64,000 bases of DNA from Pristionchus mayeri (GCA_036245805.1 BTRK01000004.1:19034001-19098000); one strand, 5' to 3'; counted from the first letter of the stretch, positions 11,162-22,489 are shown. The notes: a model not told the origin generated them from the sequence alone. Numbers and translations: made by a program.

Positions 11162-14100
11162 CTATATTATTCTAGCATCCACTGTTCTTTCACTAAGTGC
11201 ATGCATTGGCAATGCGAACATCGACTCGAAATATTCTTTACGCTTTCGGCACTGAGGAGGACACCATTGAGTTAGGAAAAAAAATAATACTACAGAATTC
11301 AAGCGAACCCAAGCAAATATACACACCTCAAATATTTGAAGTAGCATGAGCAATTCGCCTAGTCGTGCAGCATAGTCGTCCATCTGAAGCTCGTCTCTGC
11401 AAAGAATTCAAGTGAGCTCTCAGTGGTGCATTCAAACCTGAAGTAGCTGTGGAGCTCGCGAAGAACAGAATCTCGGCATCGTTTGCCGAGTTGAGCCGCG
11501 ACCTCGCTGATCGACAGGCCGTCTGGAAAATACTCAGTGAATACGCACAGATTTTTTTGGACTTGACCATTCTTGAAAACACGGAGAAAATGATTCAGGT
11601 TCTTACCCAATATTTATTCACGAGACGCCTTTCAATTATTATATTAGGTTGTAGGGAAAGTCTTTGTCACTGGATTTGTTTTTACACTGCTGGCCAAAAA
11701 TGCAGTTTGGTTTTCCCATGTTCAGAGTGAATGCGCATCAGTAATGGGTCTTTATAGTAAACAACTCCCCATTCCCTTTCCTTCAGTCAAGCTCTAGTAG
11801 ATCAACGATTTATGTTCCTGGTGCCACGCACTTCCGACATGTTTGGATTTACTTCTCTCTATTCTGCACCACGATGAAGGATTCGGATACCCTACTATAG
11901 AATGTTTATGACACACATGCCCCTCTACAGCACCTTCATTAATTGGATCCAAAGCCTCGAAGAAGGCGACTTTTCGCTCAATGAATGGGGTCGATCTGGG
12001 AGACCGTGTTAGTTACATTTTGAAACTTTGTAGAAAGCTGCTTAAACGAATCCATTTCAACGTGCCTGTGAAATTATTATTACACTTAGAGACCACCATC
12101 ACACTGTCAAAGAAGTCTTGAGATATCTTGGAATGAGGAAATTATTCGGTCGATTCAAATCCCATGATCTGATCCAAGCCAGCCATGACCGTCGTGTTGA
12201 TGATTCCAATACTCTACTCATTCTCCGAGGTGGGGATCGATGGCTGGAACGGCTCATAACGGGAAATGAGAAGTGGGTCCTCTACGATAACAACCATGCG
12301 AGAACCAAGCGGGTTGGAGAAGGAGAGACTCTACAGGGTGTCTCCAAACTTTACCTGAACCCCAAGAAAAACAAGCTGTCAATGTGGTGGGGAGTGGATG
12401 GCGTGATCTACTCGGAGCTACTCCCCGGGGCATGTTAATCACCGGGACCAAGTACATCACACAACTACAGAATTTGAAGTTGGAAGTCGATCGTTCAATG
12501 CTGAACGACAAGAAAGTGTATAATCAGCAAAATGACCCTCGTCCCCAGGTCTCCAATCAAGTCAAGCAGGAACTGGCTGGACATGGACGGATGGTTCTCC
12601 CTTACCCCCCGTATTCTCCTGACTTGGCCCCTTCCGATTAGTGGCTTTTCGCAGACCTGACCCATGTCGTTCGAGGTAGGGCCTTCAATTCACGTGGAAG
12701 TCTCGAGGTTGAACTCGAGCAATAATTTCATTCGCACCCAGGCGGGTTCTAAAGGGAGGGGATCCATACATTGCAGGTACGTTGGGCACATATTGTCAAT
12801 AATGAGGACAAGTATAATTGGACTCATGATTCTCCTTTGCCCAAGAAATAAAGTTTTGGAAAATTGACAAAGACTTTCCCTACAACCTGATATATCGAAT
12901 ATACCAAGGATTTTCTCTATTAAGCAACATACATTTGTCACTTGCCTGTTGTCCAATACATCAGCGCTAGCAGCGAAAGGAACTCGTCATGACGGAGACT
13001 CGCGCTGCGGAGATGAGTCCTACCCGTGCGAAAGTCTCCCTTGAACTTGTCCTCCATTATTCTGAAATTGGAAGTATTCTAAGAAAGCCAATTTTAGTAT
13101 ATTATTCGCGAAATTTTCTGCTTGTCTGCGCTAAGAAATGAAGTATTGCTCAAATCTTTGATGTTGTCTTTGTTGTTTTCGAAGAAGCCTGCACGGTCTT
13201 CGAAGTCAACGAAGACAATTCCGAAGATACGAAAATTCTGAGTCTAAATACACTTCGAAAACCGAACCTCTTCGCTTCCGCCTCGTCCGTCACCGTACAA
13301 CCTTCGAAAAAGTTTGCAGGCATGTTTCCGTCAAAATACAAAGTGAAGCCAGCGAAAGTCCTGATATGTTATCATAAGATTAAATTGGTTTAAGATAAAC
13401 ACAAATAAAACGTGTTTACGTTTCTTTCTTCTAATATAGCATATAACGTTTTCCGTAAATCAAGAAAGTAAATTAATAACTGTTCAACAAGTTTTACCTC
13501 TCCAAGTCCTCGTGGAACGCCTGTTCCGCCCTGTATCCTGCTTCGAAAGCACGAAACCGGCCGAAGAAGTTAGTGACGATCGTCCACTGCAAAGCAGAGT
13601 TTGCTCGTTCACTGCTTTCCCCGATGTGATAGCACTCAAAGGTCTAAACATATACCTTGTCATCCCTTGAGATCTCGTCGAATCCGGGGAATGCCGATGA
13701 ACCGAACTGCAGAAGAGCAGTGAGAAACGTGTGATTCGCTACATCGATGGAGCGAAAAGTACCCGGCAAAATTTCCTAAAATATGTTGAAGAGCAACTAT
13801 CTGAGGGTTTCTATTGTTGACTCTGTAGTAAAAAGCGGGTCCCACCTGATACTTTTATGGTCCCAATACTTTTGTGGTCCCATACTTTTGTGGTGCCAAG
13901 AGCCTACAATACACGGTATGATGTGTGTATAATAGGGTCTTAGTACCACAAAAGTATAGGACCACAAAAGTATGGGACCACAAAAGTATGGGACCGCAAA
14001 AGTATCAGACCACATAAGTGTATGGTGTCTGAAGGGACCTGCGTTTTACTACAGAGCCCTATTGTTTAATGAAGGATCAAACGCAATTAAGATATCCCAC

Positions 14101-15074
14101 ATATTTGCCTTCGATGATGTCGAGTGGATGAGGTGGAGGCACTCGACGGCTCAGCTCGCCCGCTAGTCGCGATTCGCACATCGACCTGTGTCATTGTTGT
14201 TATTTGAGAAAATACTTGTGTGTTCTTACTTAAGGATCGGATTATTTTAAAAAAATAACCGGTACGCCTGCTGCAGTCTTTGGAGCATCGGTCTCGAACC
14301 GTTCAGCGTTATTGGTCGAGTGATCTCTGATAATCCGGCAAGAGGTCTGCTCGATTTCGTCGATTGCCCGTTGCAAACACTTCCATTGTTGCACGCCACA
14401 GCCATATCAGAAGTTGTCAACTGTATACGATGAATTTTCAAATTCAAATTATTGAATGCTCACTAGCTCTCCAATCGGCTTCCCCTCAAGCTTCTTCTCT
14501 AGTTCGGTCAATCGGCATTTTCTGCAGTTTGTGCCTAAAAAATCGTCGACCATTACGATTGGCCTGAGAATCAAGACTCGTACTCATAGGTAAACGAGAA
14601 TGCCTCTACCTTCCTTCAGATCACAATTCTCATCTGTAAGTTTGCTCACCATCTCGAACGGAGCATTTGCCACTTCCCGAGCGACACACATATTTCCTGT
14701 TGCGAGAGCGCCTGAATATTTGCATATTTTTCACGGTAGTAATTTTTAGGCGTAGACACTAGGTTTGCACATTATTAACGTAACCTACCGATAGAAAACG
14801 GTGCAAGCTCGGCATACATCCAGCCCCAGATTTGCGCTGTCCGTCGAACCCGCGCACACTAAGCAATTAACGATCTTAATTGGAATTGTTGCAACATGAT
14901 TTTGGCCGATAATTTACAGTGATAAGTGTTCGAAATTAAATCGATATTACGTGATTCTTGCCATGAGCCAGGCACAAACACACAAGAAGAAAATCACCGA
15001 GATCCAACAAGCGTTGTGAAATATGAGAAACTATTTACACTGCTCACCTTCTTGAGCGATTTTGGCCGGGGCAT
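11162..15074 (-). CDS. Nuclear hormone receptor D
   Basis: Complete 13-exon model. The first exon is MPRPKSLKK (15074-15048). Finger I (14874-14789) reads CLVCAG..NLGLDVCRACTVFYR. Finger II (14711-14650 and 14534-14464) reads YVCRSGSGKCSVRDG, then NCRKCRLTELEKKL. A hinge exon ends QQAYR (14260). Ligand-binding-domain exons are 14185-14101, 13775-13656 (TFLTALLQFGSSAFPGFDEI), 13586-13498 (WTIVTNFFGRFRAFEAGYR), 13360-13268, 13061-12946 (EFLSLLALMYWTT), 11522-11438, 11396-11327 (DDYAARLGELLMLLQIFE) and 11251-11162. All joins keep phase. The exon ending at 12946 uses a GC donor (AG/GCAAGT). A mariner lies in intron 10 and a MITE in intron 6. It looks intact. Ligand and targets are unknown. Confidence 0.85.
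11644..12890 (+). mobile_element. Mariner element, degenerate
   Basis: About 1.25 kb, the standard mariner length. The termini begin TTAGGTTGTAGGG (left) and TCAGGTTGTAGGG (reverse complement of the right end), with TA on each side (11642-11643, 12891-12892). It is inserted in an intron of NHR-D between the exons ending at 12946 and starting at 11522. Confidence 0.9.
11874..12660 (+). pseudogene. Mariner transposase remnant
   Basis: Plus-strand remnants in several frames. LLILRGGDRWLERLITGNEKWVLYDN matches in part the mariner block ITGDEKW.LYDN, but the catalytic Asp is Asn here. The downstream block PPYSPDLAPSD holds the expected Asp residues and is followed directly by a TAG. Stops and frameshifts separate the helix-turn-helix region near 11900-12120. 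The protein is not functional. Confidence 0.85.
13821..14056. mobile_element. Short MITE with internal tandem repeat
   Basis: Termini CTCTGTAGTAAAA and TTTTACTACAGAG are inverted copies, extending inward through GCGGGTCCC / GGGACCTGC. The interior holds repeated units of about 16 bp (ACCACAAAAGTATGGG and its complement) arranged as an imperfect palindrome. It sits in an NHR-D intron between exons 14101 and 13775. No transposase. Confidence 0.75.
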
Positions 15075-15387
15075 TGAGCGGCTGATGATAAGTGACGAAA
15101 GAGTGCGATATCAGAATGAGTGACTGGATCAAATAAGAGAGTATCGAGAAAGAGAGGAATTAGAGGTAGGAAAGAGTAGAGAGGAGACGAGAGAGCCTAT
15201 GTGAGAAAGTGTGGCATGGTGGTGTCGGAAAGTGTGGATTGGTGGAGTGGCAAAGATTTCAGATGGAGATGAAGCTAGAAGCGTGAGTACCGTGTTAATT
15301 TGGTAGGATAAATGTTTAAAATATCTTTTCTCAAATGTTTTATCGCGAATATTCAAGAAACAGTAAACGAGAGATCAGTCAATGCAA
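15075..15387. other. Spacer between the amidase 3' end and NHR-D start
   Basis: Contains a purine-rich tract on the plus strand (about 15130-15260), probably part of the NHR-D 5' region. No motif I can name. Confidence 0.4.
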
Positions 15388-18300
15388 TTAGACTGTCACA
15401 TAAATGTTGGTCTTATTCTTCGTCTCCTTTACTCCTTCATACAGATCGACCATGGCACGCAGAACCATCTCGTCTCTGAACACGAAACTCAAACTAATTA
15501 TGCATGTCTTTTGAGATTTATGGAAATTCCAATTTTAGTCTTTGAAACTATATAAGAGAGGAATCGCGAGAGAATGGACTACTCAGCGGCAGTGAAATTT
15601 AAAATCAACCAATCCCTCTACAAATTTGGTACAAAGTATTTCAAATAATGCTCTTTCAAACTGCGTCGTCAGAATATTGATAGGTTTCGTCATCTTCGAG
15701 ATTCAGAAGGCCAAACATGGGACACTCACTTTTCAGGGGTCAAATCGAGCGCACTTAAATGACCATAAGTCCGTTTAAAATGAAGATCTAAAAGAAAGAG
15801 GGCATCTGTAAACATGATATTTCATGCGAGGAATCCGTGAAAAGGCGCAAAACTGTAATTTCGGCCAAAATATTCATAGGGTCCCGCATAATGGCTAGAA
15901 TTGTAGAGCATGATGAGCTGAACATTTCATATGTTGAAAGTTAGCTTCTATCTATTCATTGCAGTGCGCTAGAGAGCGTGGAAGACGGCCAGAAATCGGT
16001 TAGACTCCGCCCTAGGGCGAGCGCTCTAACCGTCTGGCGCTCTCGCCCTCTGACCTCTCTCTCCCTCCCCTCCCATTAGTGCTCTCACGCGCGCCTCCAC
16101 CATCGTTTTCTTCCAACTTCCACGCTCTCTAGCGCGCTGCAATGAATAGATAGAAGCTAACTTTCAACATATGAAATGTTCAGCTCATCATGCTCTACAA
16201 TTCTAGCCATGATGCGGGACCTAACGAATATTTTGACCGAAATTACAATTTTTGCGCCTTTTCACGGATTCCTCGCATGAAATATCATGTTTACAGGTGC
16301 CCTCTTTCTTTTACACGTTTCAAGGGATGTCCCTACGTTACTTGGAACCGATTTAGTTCAATAGCACCCATACCATAGGTTGTTGTGGGTAAAAATATTG
16401 ATTTTCAAATTTGAGGTCATGCTGTAGTTTTTGGCTCTTTACAGTGTTACAACAATTGGGGAAACAACTAGAAATGGTGTTTTGGATGATTATGGATGTA
16501 TTTGAGCCCGAAAGCAGCCAATTAAACTTTTGGAAGTTTCTCTGTCTGGAACCCATTTTGGGACCACCCTACTAAAGTGCGCCTCCTTTTTTTTCATCTT
16601 CACGATTTGTCTGATTTTTGGCGAAAAGTTAGTCACATATAGGGACTATAACTTCCGCATAATAACTTTTGTGGGTTTTTCCGATTTGAAAAATTTCGAC
16701 ATTTTTAGTCCGACCGACCGCCCCGCACCGGGCAGTGCACCGCAAATGACACTGTCAACATGAAAGTTGTAGAGAATGTTTTTAGCTTTCTTTCTTAAAA
16801 AAGAACGACTTTCTATCTTCATTTTAAACGGACTTATGGTCATTTAAGTGCGCTCGATTTGACCCCTGAAAAGTGAGTGTCCCATGTATGGCCTTCTGAA
16901 TCTCGAAGATGACGACACCTATCAAAATTCTGACGACGCAGTTTGAAAGAGCATCATTTGAAATACTTTGTACCAAATTTGTAGAGGGATTGGTAGATTT
17001 TGAATTTCACTGCCGCTTACCCCCCTAAAATGGTCGATTCTCTCGCGATTCCTCTCATAAATGCTGAAGATTACGGAAAATTGTGAGTACCTGAAGGGAG
17101 GAGCGACTATTTGAACTGAAATTGGCAGGCCGACACTGTTCTGTAAAGTTGAAGCGTTGCTATAGACATTTATCAAGAAGCTTTAAGTAATGTCGCAAAA
17201 GGATGGAAGGTGAAGTATGAATGTGATAAACACAAAAAATCCTTCCAGTAACTCGCCTTGCATGCTTGATTCCCCTCTCCACTAGTCCCTTCACTGGGTA
17301 CGATTCCAGGCTTCCCTCGTCCTCTGCGGTCCACAAGCTAGTCTGAAAGGTAAAAGTTCGGATGAAGCAGCTACTAAGCAATGTCTATCTCGATGAATAT
17401 TTATTTCGATAGGATGGTGAAACTTCTTCCAAGTGCACCTACAGTGACTACACCAGCCGGGAAGTCCATCGCACTCCACAGCACCGTCGAAAAGAGCGCA
17501 GTGTAGGGAATCTCCAGTGGCAGTGAATGGGGAATTGCTGGGAAAAGCTGAAAGCGAGAAATGACTCAGTTCTCGATAACAAGCGAATTACGGCAGTTGG
17601 GCATAGCAGGAGGTCGATTCTTTCATCCTTCATCTTCTGAACGAGTCTTTTCCGACACGCATACACTTTACCCATGCCGGCATGGTATTCTGAACGAGGT
17701 ATACGGTATACTATTGATAATGTAACCGACAAAGAATTCAAATTGCGCTCACGGCTAGTTATATTTGTTGGACCGAGGAAGAAATCGGCAGAAGACGAAT
17801 CTCCCCAGAGTCGGCAGAGATGTCCGATCAATTTCTGCAAAAAAATACCAAAATAATCTCCAAATGCATAATATTTCCAAGTATACAGTGACAATGCTTA
17901 AGATATTTGTCTGCATTTATTTTGCCAAGACAGACATTTTCCTGAATTCCTAACCTTGGTCCACATTGGCATGTTTATGAATCGCATTAATTGTGCCATG
18001 AGGGGAGAGAGAGGTTCCTGAAATATCTCCTGGATTTTCAAAACTTTAGCTAGTTAAAAAAGTATCACTACTTTGTAAGCGCCACGAGGAAGTAGCAATG
18101 CTTACATCTTTCAGTCGTGCAGCGATATTGACCCCTCCGTCAGGGAACAAGGTTGCGTACACTCCTCGGGCTGTCTCCTGTCCGATGTCGCCCAGTGAAA
18201 ATGGAACCAGATCGTGGCCTGTAGTGCATCGGTTACTTGACAATAAAATATACACCATTGGCATGCCTTTCGACTTGAGAACATCAGCAGCCTCTCTGAC

Positions 18301-20517
18301 TACTCTCTGATTACCAGGTAGTGGGTCAACACAGCCATCAGATGTGAAGTAGCCTGAAAAGTTCGAAAAGACCAGATAATCTAACAACAGACCGATTCGA
18401 TACGTGTTTCCCTCCTTGCATAGATCTTCGCTGAAGTCAAAGGGCGGGACGAAGGGATCCTCGCTCGACAGGAACTTCTGTGACCACATCGCCCTTCAAA
18501 CGAAACTATTTTGCTCCGGCTACAACGACCCCGCGATACCAAGCTTAGCACCGACGATTTGTCACATCATTGCTCCAAATATGAGTACTGGGCGAAATAA
18601 GGGGCGATTAGTGTTGGGTCAAAAACAAATTCGTAAACGAGTCTGGGAACGTATCGGACGCTATTTTTCGCTCGTTGATGGCCATGCTCACCTCACAGTC
18701 TCGACGATGGCGTAGGGATCAGCAGCAATTGGTCCCTCCGTGAGCATGAGAACGGGTCGCATCGCCATCGGCTCGGGAAGCTGCAGCGTCGAACAACGAG
18801 TGGCCGAAGGCTGCCAAGAAATGAGTCACATGATGCGAAGAACCCTCTCACGTTGCCTACAAAATACGCAAAACGTCAATGGGTATCCATGTCGAACGAG
18901 TAAGGATACACAACGACCAGTTCATATTTCAAGATTACCTTGAAGCCGCAACAGCCGGATAGTACAGCAGGCAATCAAATGGATCCTCCCAGATCGCTGC
19001 CCAGACCGATGAGAGAACCACAAGATGAAATCAGTGCTCCTTCCCCTCCGGAAGAACCCCCACACGTGCGGGAAGAGTCATGCGGGTTAGTGGTCGTTCC
19101 TGTTGAAGTGGATGAGATAGCGATCGAATGCTTTCTGTGTTTGTAACCGTTTTTTTCTGTGAAAACTATAAGTATACCATAGACTGAATTGGAGCAGTTG
19201 TATGACAAGCAAGTGGTTGGTAGGTTGGTTTGGCAGAAGGGAATCATTCCTGGATGGGAAGTGCCATTGTTAGTGCAATTCGTGGAATTTACCTTCCTTC
19301 CTCAGTTTCGCCACTTGATACGAGTCCTCTAGCGGTATTTTATCAATGAATTTTGCGAGACCCCACGTGTTTCTTTGACCTTTGACCTACAACGATCAGT
19401 ATGAACTTCTTCAATGCGTACGATATCGCTGATACAGTAAGGAAAGGATAAATAGAAGAAATATCTCTTACTTCAACCGAATCTTTGATACTTATCGGAA
19501 TACCAAATAGGCGAGGTTTCTTATACAAAGGGCTCTTCGTGAGCTCGTCCAGTTGTTTTGCTTCGTTGAGAGATTCCTCAAATTGTCCTTGTCAATCTTT
19601 ATCTCTTACCACGAAGAATCACTCATGAAAATAGATCACCTTGATAATATTAGTGAGACAGTTGGTTTTCTCGTGAGCTTTCGTAGCCAATCCATAGTAT
19701 ACACGGACAACATTCTCGGCTGATACTTCTCCCGATTGGAGGGCTTCTGCAGTGTTCTCTCTTCTACATCCTATTTCCCTCACGATAGATTTTATTAAAC
19801 TTCTACTTGCCTCGTAGCTCGCGAAAATCCATCTCCTCGATTCTCTTCCTCTCTTCATTGCTGACCAAACTCGACTGGAATCTCGCCCATTCAATGTTTT
19901 CTTCTCGTTCCTTCACTGCGAATGCGATGCGAGAGGCGTATAAAGACTGGATCTGCACAATTAAGGTTTATTCAATCTATATTTAGCAAATAATGTAATG
20001 TGAAGATGAAAAATACCACACGGGGACTTATTTTACTCGCTACCTATAACTGTCGTGCACATTTGCATGCCCACCTAGTGTCCACCTAAAACAAAACCAA
20101 CCTTCTTTCTGTCCGCATGCTGCCTTCTTTTCCTTAAAGGAGGAGCAAAGTCAAAATTCAATGTTTGAAGCTTTCATATGCACGGCCTAGATCTCCCCAA
20201 CGATAACAAGCTCCAAAATTTTCACATTGATATCTCCATTCCGAACAGAGCTCTCGGTAGTTGGCGGGGAGCCAAATCAGGGAAAGCTCAGGCAACGAGC
20301 GAGAGAGCACGCGATTTGAAGAGAGTTCTCCACTAATTGAAACATATTTCAACCGGGCGTGCGTTTGCCTTTACTCCTCCTTTAACGCGTAGAGAACAAT
20401 CAATCCGAGAAGACCAAATCGAGTCCATTTAGAATTGTACACTTGACGATAGAACAAAATGAATTTGGCGAGGCTGAGCATTGCAACAGCTCGGGTAATA
20501 GAGACGGGCTTGTCCAT
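15388..20517 (-). CDS. Fatty acid amide hydrolase-like amidase, with a premature stop
   Basis: Membrane-anchored amidase-signature enzyme that would hydrolyse lipid amides. The N-terminus (20517-20375) has a hydrophobic segment, GLLGLIVLYA, then a basic stretch. Downstream exons give ERKRIEEMDFRELR (exon 19952 on), AEALQSGEVSAENVVRVYY, RLFGIPISIKDS (catalytic Lys, about 19500), GMIPFCQTNL, then CGGSSGGEGALI (catalytic Ser, about 19050) and GSDLGGSI. Later come GHDLVPFSLGDI, SAMDFPAGVVTVGAL (about 17450), EDEGSLESYP, LPISVQIVAPPFR, and the last exon 15475-15388 (DEMVLRAMVDLYEGVK). A TGA at 18977-18975 replaces the Arg expected after GGSI. The segment 18950-18700 is not cleanly resolved. A MITE lies in the first coding exon, a 1.5 kb palindrome in the last intron, and one intron has a GC donor. 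Probably a recent pseudogene or a null allele. Confidence 0.8.
15550..17060. mobile_element. Palindromic fold-back element FB1
   Basis: Arms are inverted copies. The outer ends share GAGAGGAATCGCGAGAGAAT, and the arms meet near 16000-16130, where the sequence is GC-rich (GGCGCTCTCGCC). The left arm lacks about 480 bp present in the right arm (about 16320-16810). It lies in the last intron of the amidase: the exon ending at PPFR (donor near 17090) and the terminal exon at 15475 still join in phase. No coding capacity; ORFs across it are mirror-image shadows. Confidence 0.88.
20134..20385. mobile_element. TTAA-flanked MITE inside an amidase exon, possibly spliced as an intron
   Basis: Inverted termini AGGAGGAGCAAAG / CTTTACTCCTCCT lie between TTAA copies at 20134-20137 and 20382-20385, with 244 bp between them. 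Removing the element and one TTAA restores a continuous frame, LYALRKRRQ, which is why I call this an exonic insertion. On the gene's strand the element also carries GA/GTAAAG at one end (intron start 20374) and TTTAAG/G at the other (intron end 20133). Splicing there gives LYALKEEKRRQ, in frame with a few altered or added residues. TTAA duplication is typical of piggyBac-type insertion, but no transposase is present and the termini do not identify the family. Confidence 0.8.
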
Positions 20518-20978
20518 CCACAGTTTTGGGGATATCTTGATGAATAATAGCTGAAAATTGCGGAAGTGATCACTATCATTCGTCTAGAACAACGTTTATA
20601 GTTCGTAGACGCAAGAATGGGCGACTGAGTGAGAAAACAAGAGTAAGATCATTATGAAACGGGGTAATAAATACAAGATGCAGTGAAAAACTAATAAGTA
20701 GGCATCGTCGAGGTTAAAATTATCAGAAAAAACCCCAATAATAAGATGTGGCCGGATATAAAACAGCTCTTCGTTGCATAGAGAAATCGGTAAACATGTT
20801 CGTCTCTCTCAGGGTAATGTGTAGTTAGAACTCAGACGAAATTTGAAGTTTGTGCATTATCGCACCAGGAACACTGTTGATCGCCACACTTATGTAGAAT
20901 AGACTCGAGCCTTGACACATACATCAATAACATGGTCTTATTCATGAAACACATTATTGTGTCCTTCCGACGTAACAA
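20518..20978. other. Amidase upstream region
   Basis: No ORF or motif supported. A possible additional 5' exon ends with the AATTTTCAG near 20555 if the protein starts upstream of Met 20517; this is not decidable from sequence alone. Confidence 0.35.
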
Positions 20979-20986
20979 CTTGTAAC

Positions 20987-21289
20987 TAGAGTGTCGAAAA
21001 CGACTATCCAAAGCTTTGTTTAGTAATCAAATCAAATATCCAAAGCGTTGTTTATTTGTCAACAAGTCGCGACAAATCAAACAACAAAAACAACTTGTTC
21101 AAACTGATCGCAAACAACAGTTTTTGAATTGTGTTTCAACCACCAACCACCATTCTCTCCGGGACAAATGACAGTGAATAAAGAACGCGTTGATTAGCAT
21201 TATTTCCAAAGCGTTGATTATTTATAGCACTTTGAAAACAACGAGTTGTTTAAAAATTTGTCAACAAGTTGTTTGTTTTCGACACTCTA
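20987..21289. mobile_element. hAT-type MITE with 8 bp target duplication
   Basis: Ends TAGAGTGTCGAAAAC and GTTTTCGACACTCTA are inverted copies. They are flanked by a perfect 8 bp duplication, CTTGTAAC, at 20979-20986 and 21290-21297. TAGNG termini with 8 bp duplications are the hAT signature. 303 bp, no coding capacity; the interior is rich in CAACAAGT/TTGTTT runs. Confidence 0.9.
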
Positions 21290-21407
21290 CTTGTAACTAA
21301 TTGAACCAAGAAGCTGTACCATCACTCTTTCCTTAGATATTTCGAGTTTGTTTTCAGATTAACAGAATGAGGAATCTTGGAAAGTATTTCAAACATCAAC
21401 ACATTTA

Positions 21408-21608
21408 ATGGTAAAATATCTGCAATGCATTCCTCATTTACTATCAACAGAGAAGCGTTTCGCTGAATCACGGAACAGGTTGGTAACTTGGACATTGGAC
21501 AACGGACCAGTACAAAAGGCTGATCAAATTTCCCCTCAGATTTTGGTAGTCGTAATTTCTGTAGGTCTAGGGAAGTGTGAACAACTTTTTCTTCCTAATA
21601 CAGGATAA
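21408..21608 (+). repeat. Degenerate copy of the 23.1-23.4 kb coding-like repeat
   Basis: Aligns in inverted orientation with 23085-23290: both contain an IP..LS.EK.F...RN sequence followed by the DNA run GGTAACTTGGACATTGGACAAC or a close variant (GGCAACTTGGAC...). This copy is frameshifted after that point. Origin unknown; perhaps a gene fragment or transposon-borne exon. Confidence 0.5.
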
Positions 21609-21756
21609 ACTTCTCAAAGAAATGAATCCTAACTGCTTTGCACTTTGCCCGTTTGTGTTGATCATGTGATCTATAGCAGTGGGACTAAATAAATTGAAGT
21701 AACAGTATGTATTGATTCAAAATAGTCATGTTATTCTCTGAATGCGATTAATTGAG

Positions 21757-21860
21757 ATCGGAAGCGCATACACCGCTTCATTCTACATTTCGTGTGACGT
21801 CATCGATAACGTCTTTGATGACTTCTCCAAGGAGAAAGGAGACATCGCTGAAGCGACGAA
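21757..21860 (+). pseudogene. Solitary NHR ligand-binding-domain exon (NHR-E relic)
   Basis: Reads GSAYTASFYISCDVIDNVF then DDFSKEKGDIAEATK, ending in a consensus donor GTAAGT. It aligns with the equivalent exon of NHR-C (34000-34098: GGFTLWLSEKVVDDYF..GDIDAATK) and NHR-B (29988-29890). No zinc-finger exons or other ligand-domain exons are visible nearby on this strand, so it is most likely a relic of a fifth paralogue. Confidence 0.65.
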
Positions 21861-22489
21861 GTAAGTGTAGCTCAATTATGCATGGCTACAGTCTATGTAA
21901 AAGAAATGGCGAATGCGAAATATTATAATCCATTTTATGCGAATCGGTTGGCTATACCGAGAGTCGACAGCAATAAATTAATACAGAATTTTCTAAATGA
22001 AAATTAACGATATTCCGCTTGAGTAGTAACTAAGATATGTCGGACCAAAGCTCAAATCATATGATCATAGAGAGTCTACAATCAGACGAAATAGAATGAA
22101 AAGCAAATAAATACAACTTGACATTTGTTTTCTCAATTATGATATTATTTTTTTCCGGTACTATGTAGGATGAGAACCGACCGGAAGATCAAAAAGTACC
22201 CATCTCCAGGATTTTCATAATACATTCGGACACTGAAAAAAGTGATTCTGCGAAAACACTTGAGCAGGGTATTTTTTCGATTATCCTCTAGTGGTTCTCA
22301 TCTGACCGTTCTCATCCGAGTGTCACTTTGCCAATCTCGGTTAGATTGGTACATGCTCACGTATAATCAACAACTCTTATCTATCTCCCTCTTCTGTTTT
22401 CGTTGTTCACCTCACGGAATGTTCAATCTCTTTCTGCGATCTTGCATGCACCCAGACAGCGAGATTTCATTGAAGATTAACTGTTTTTG

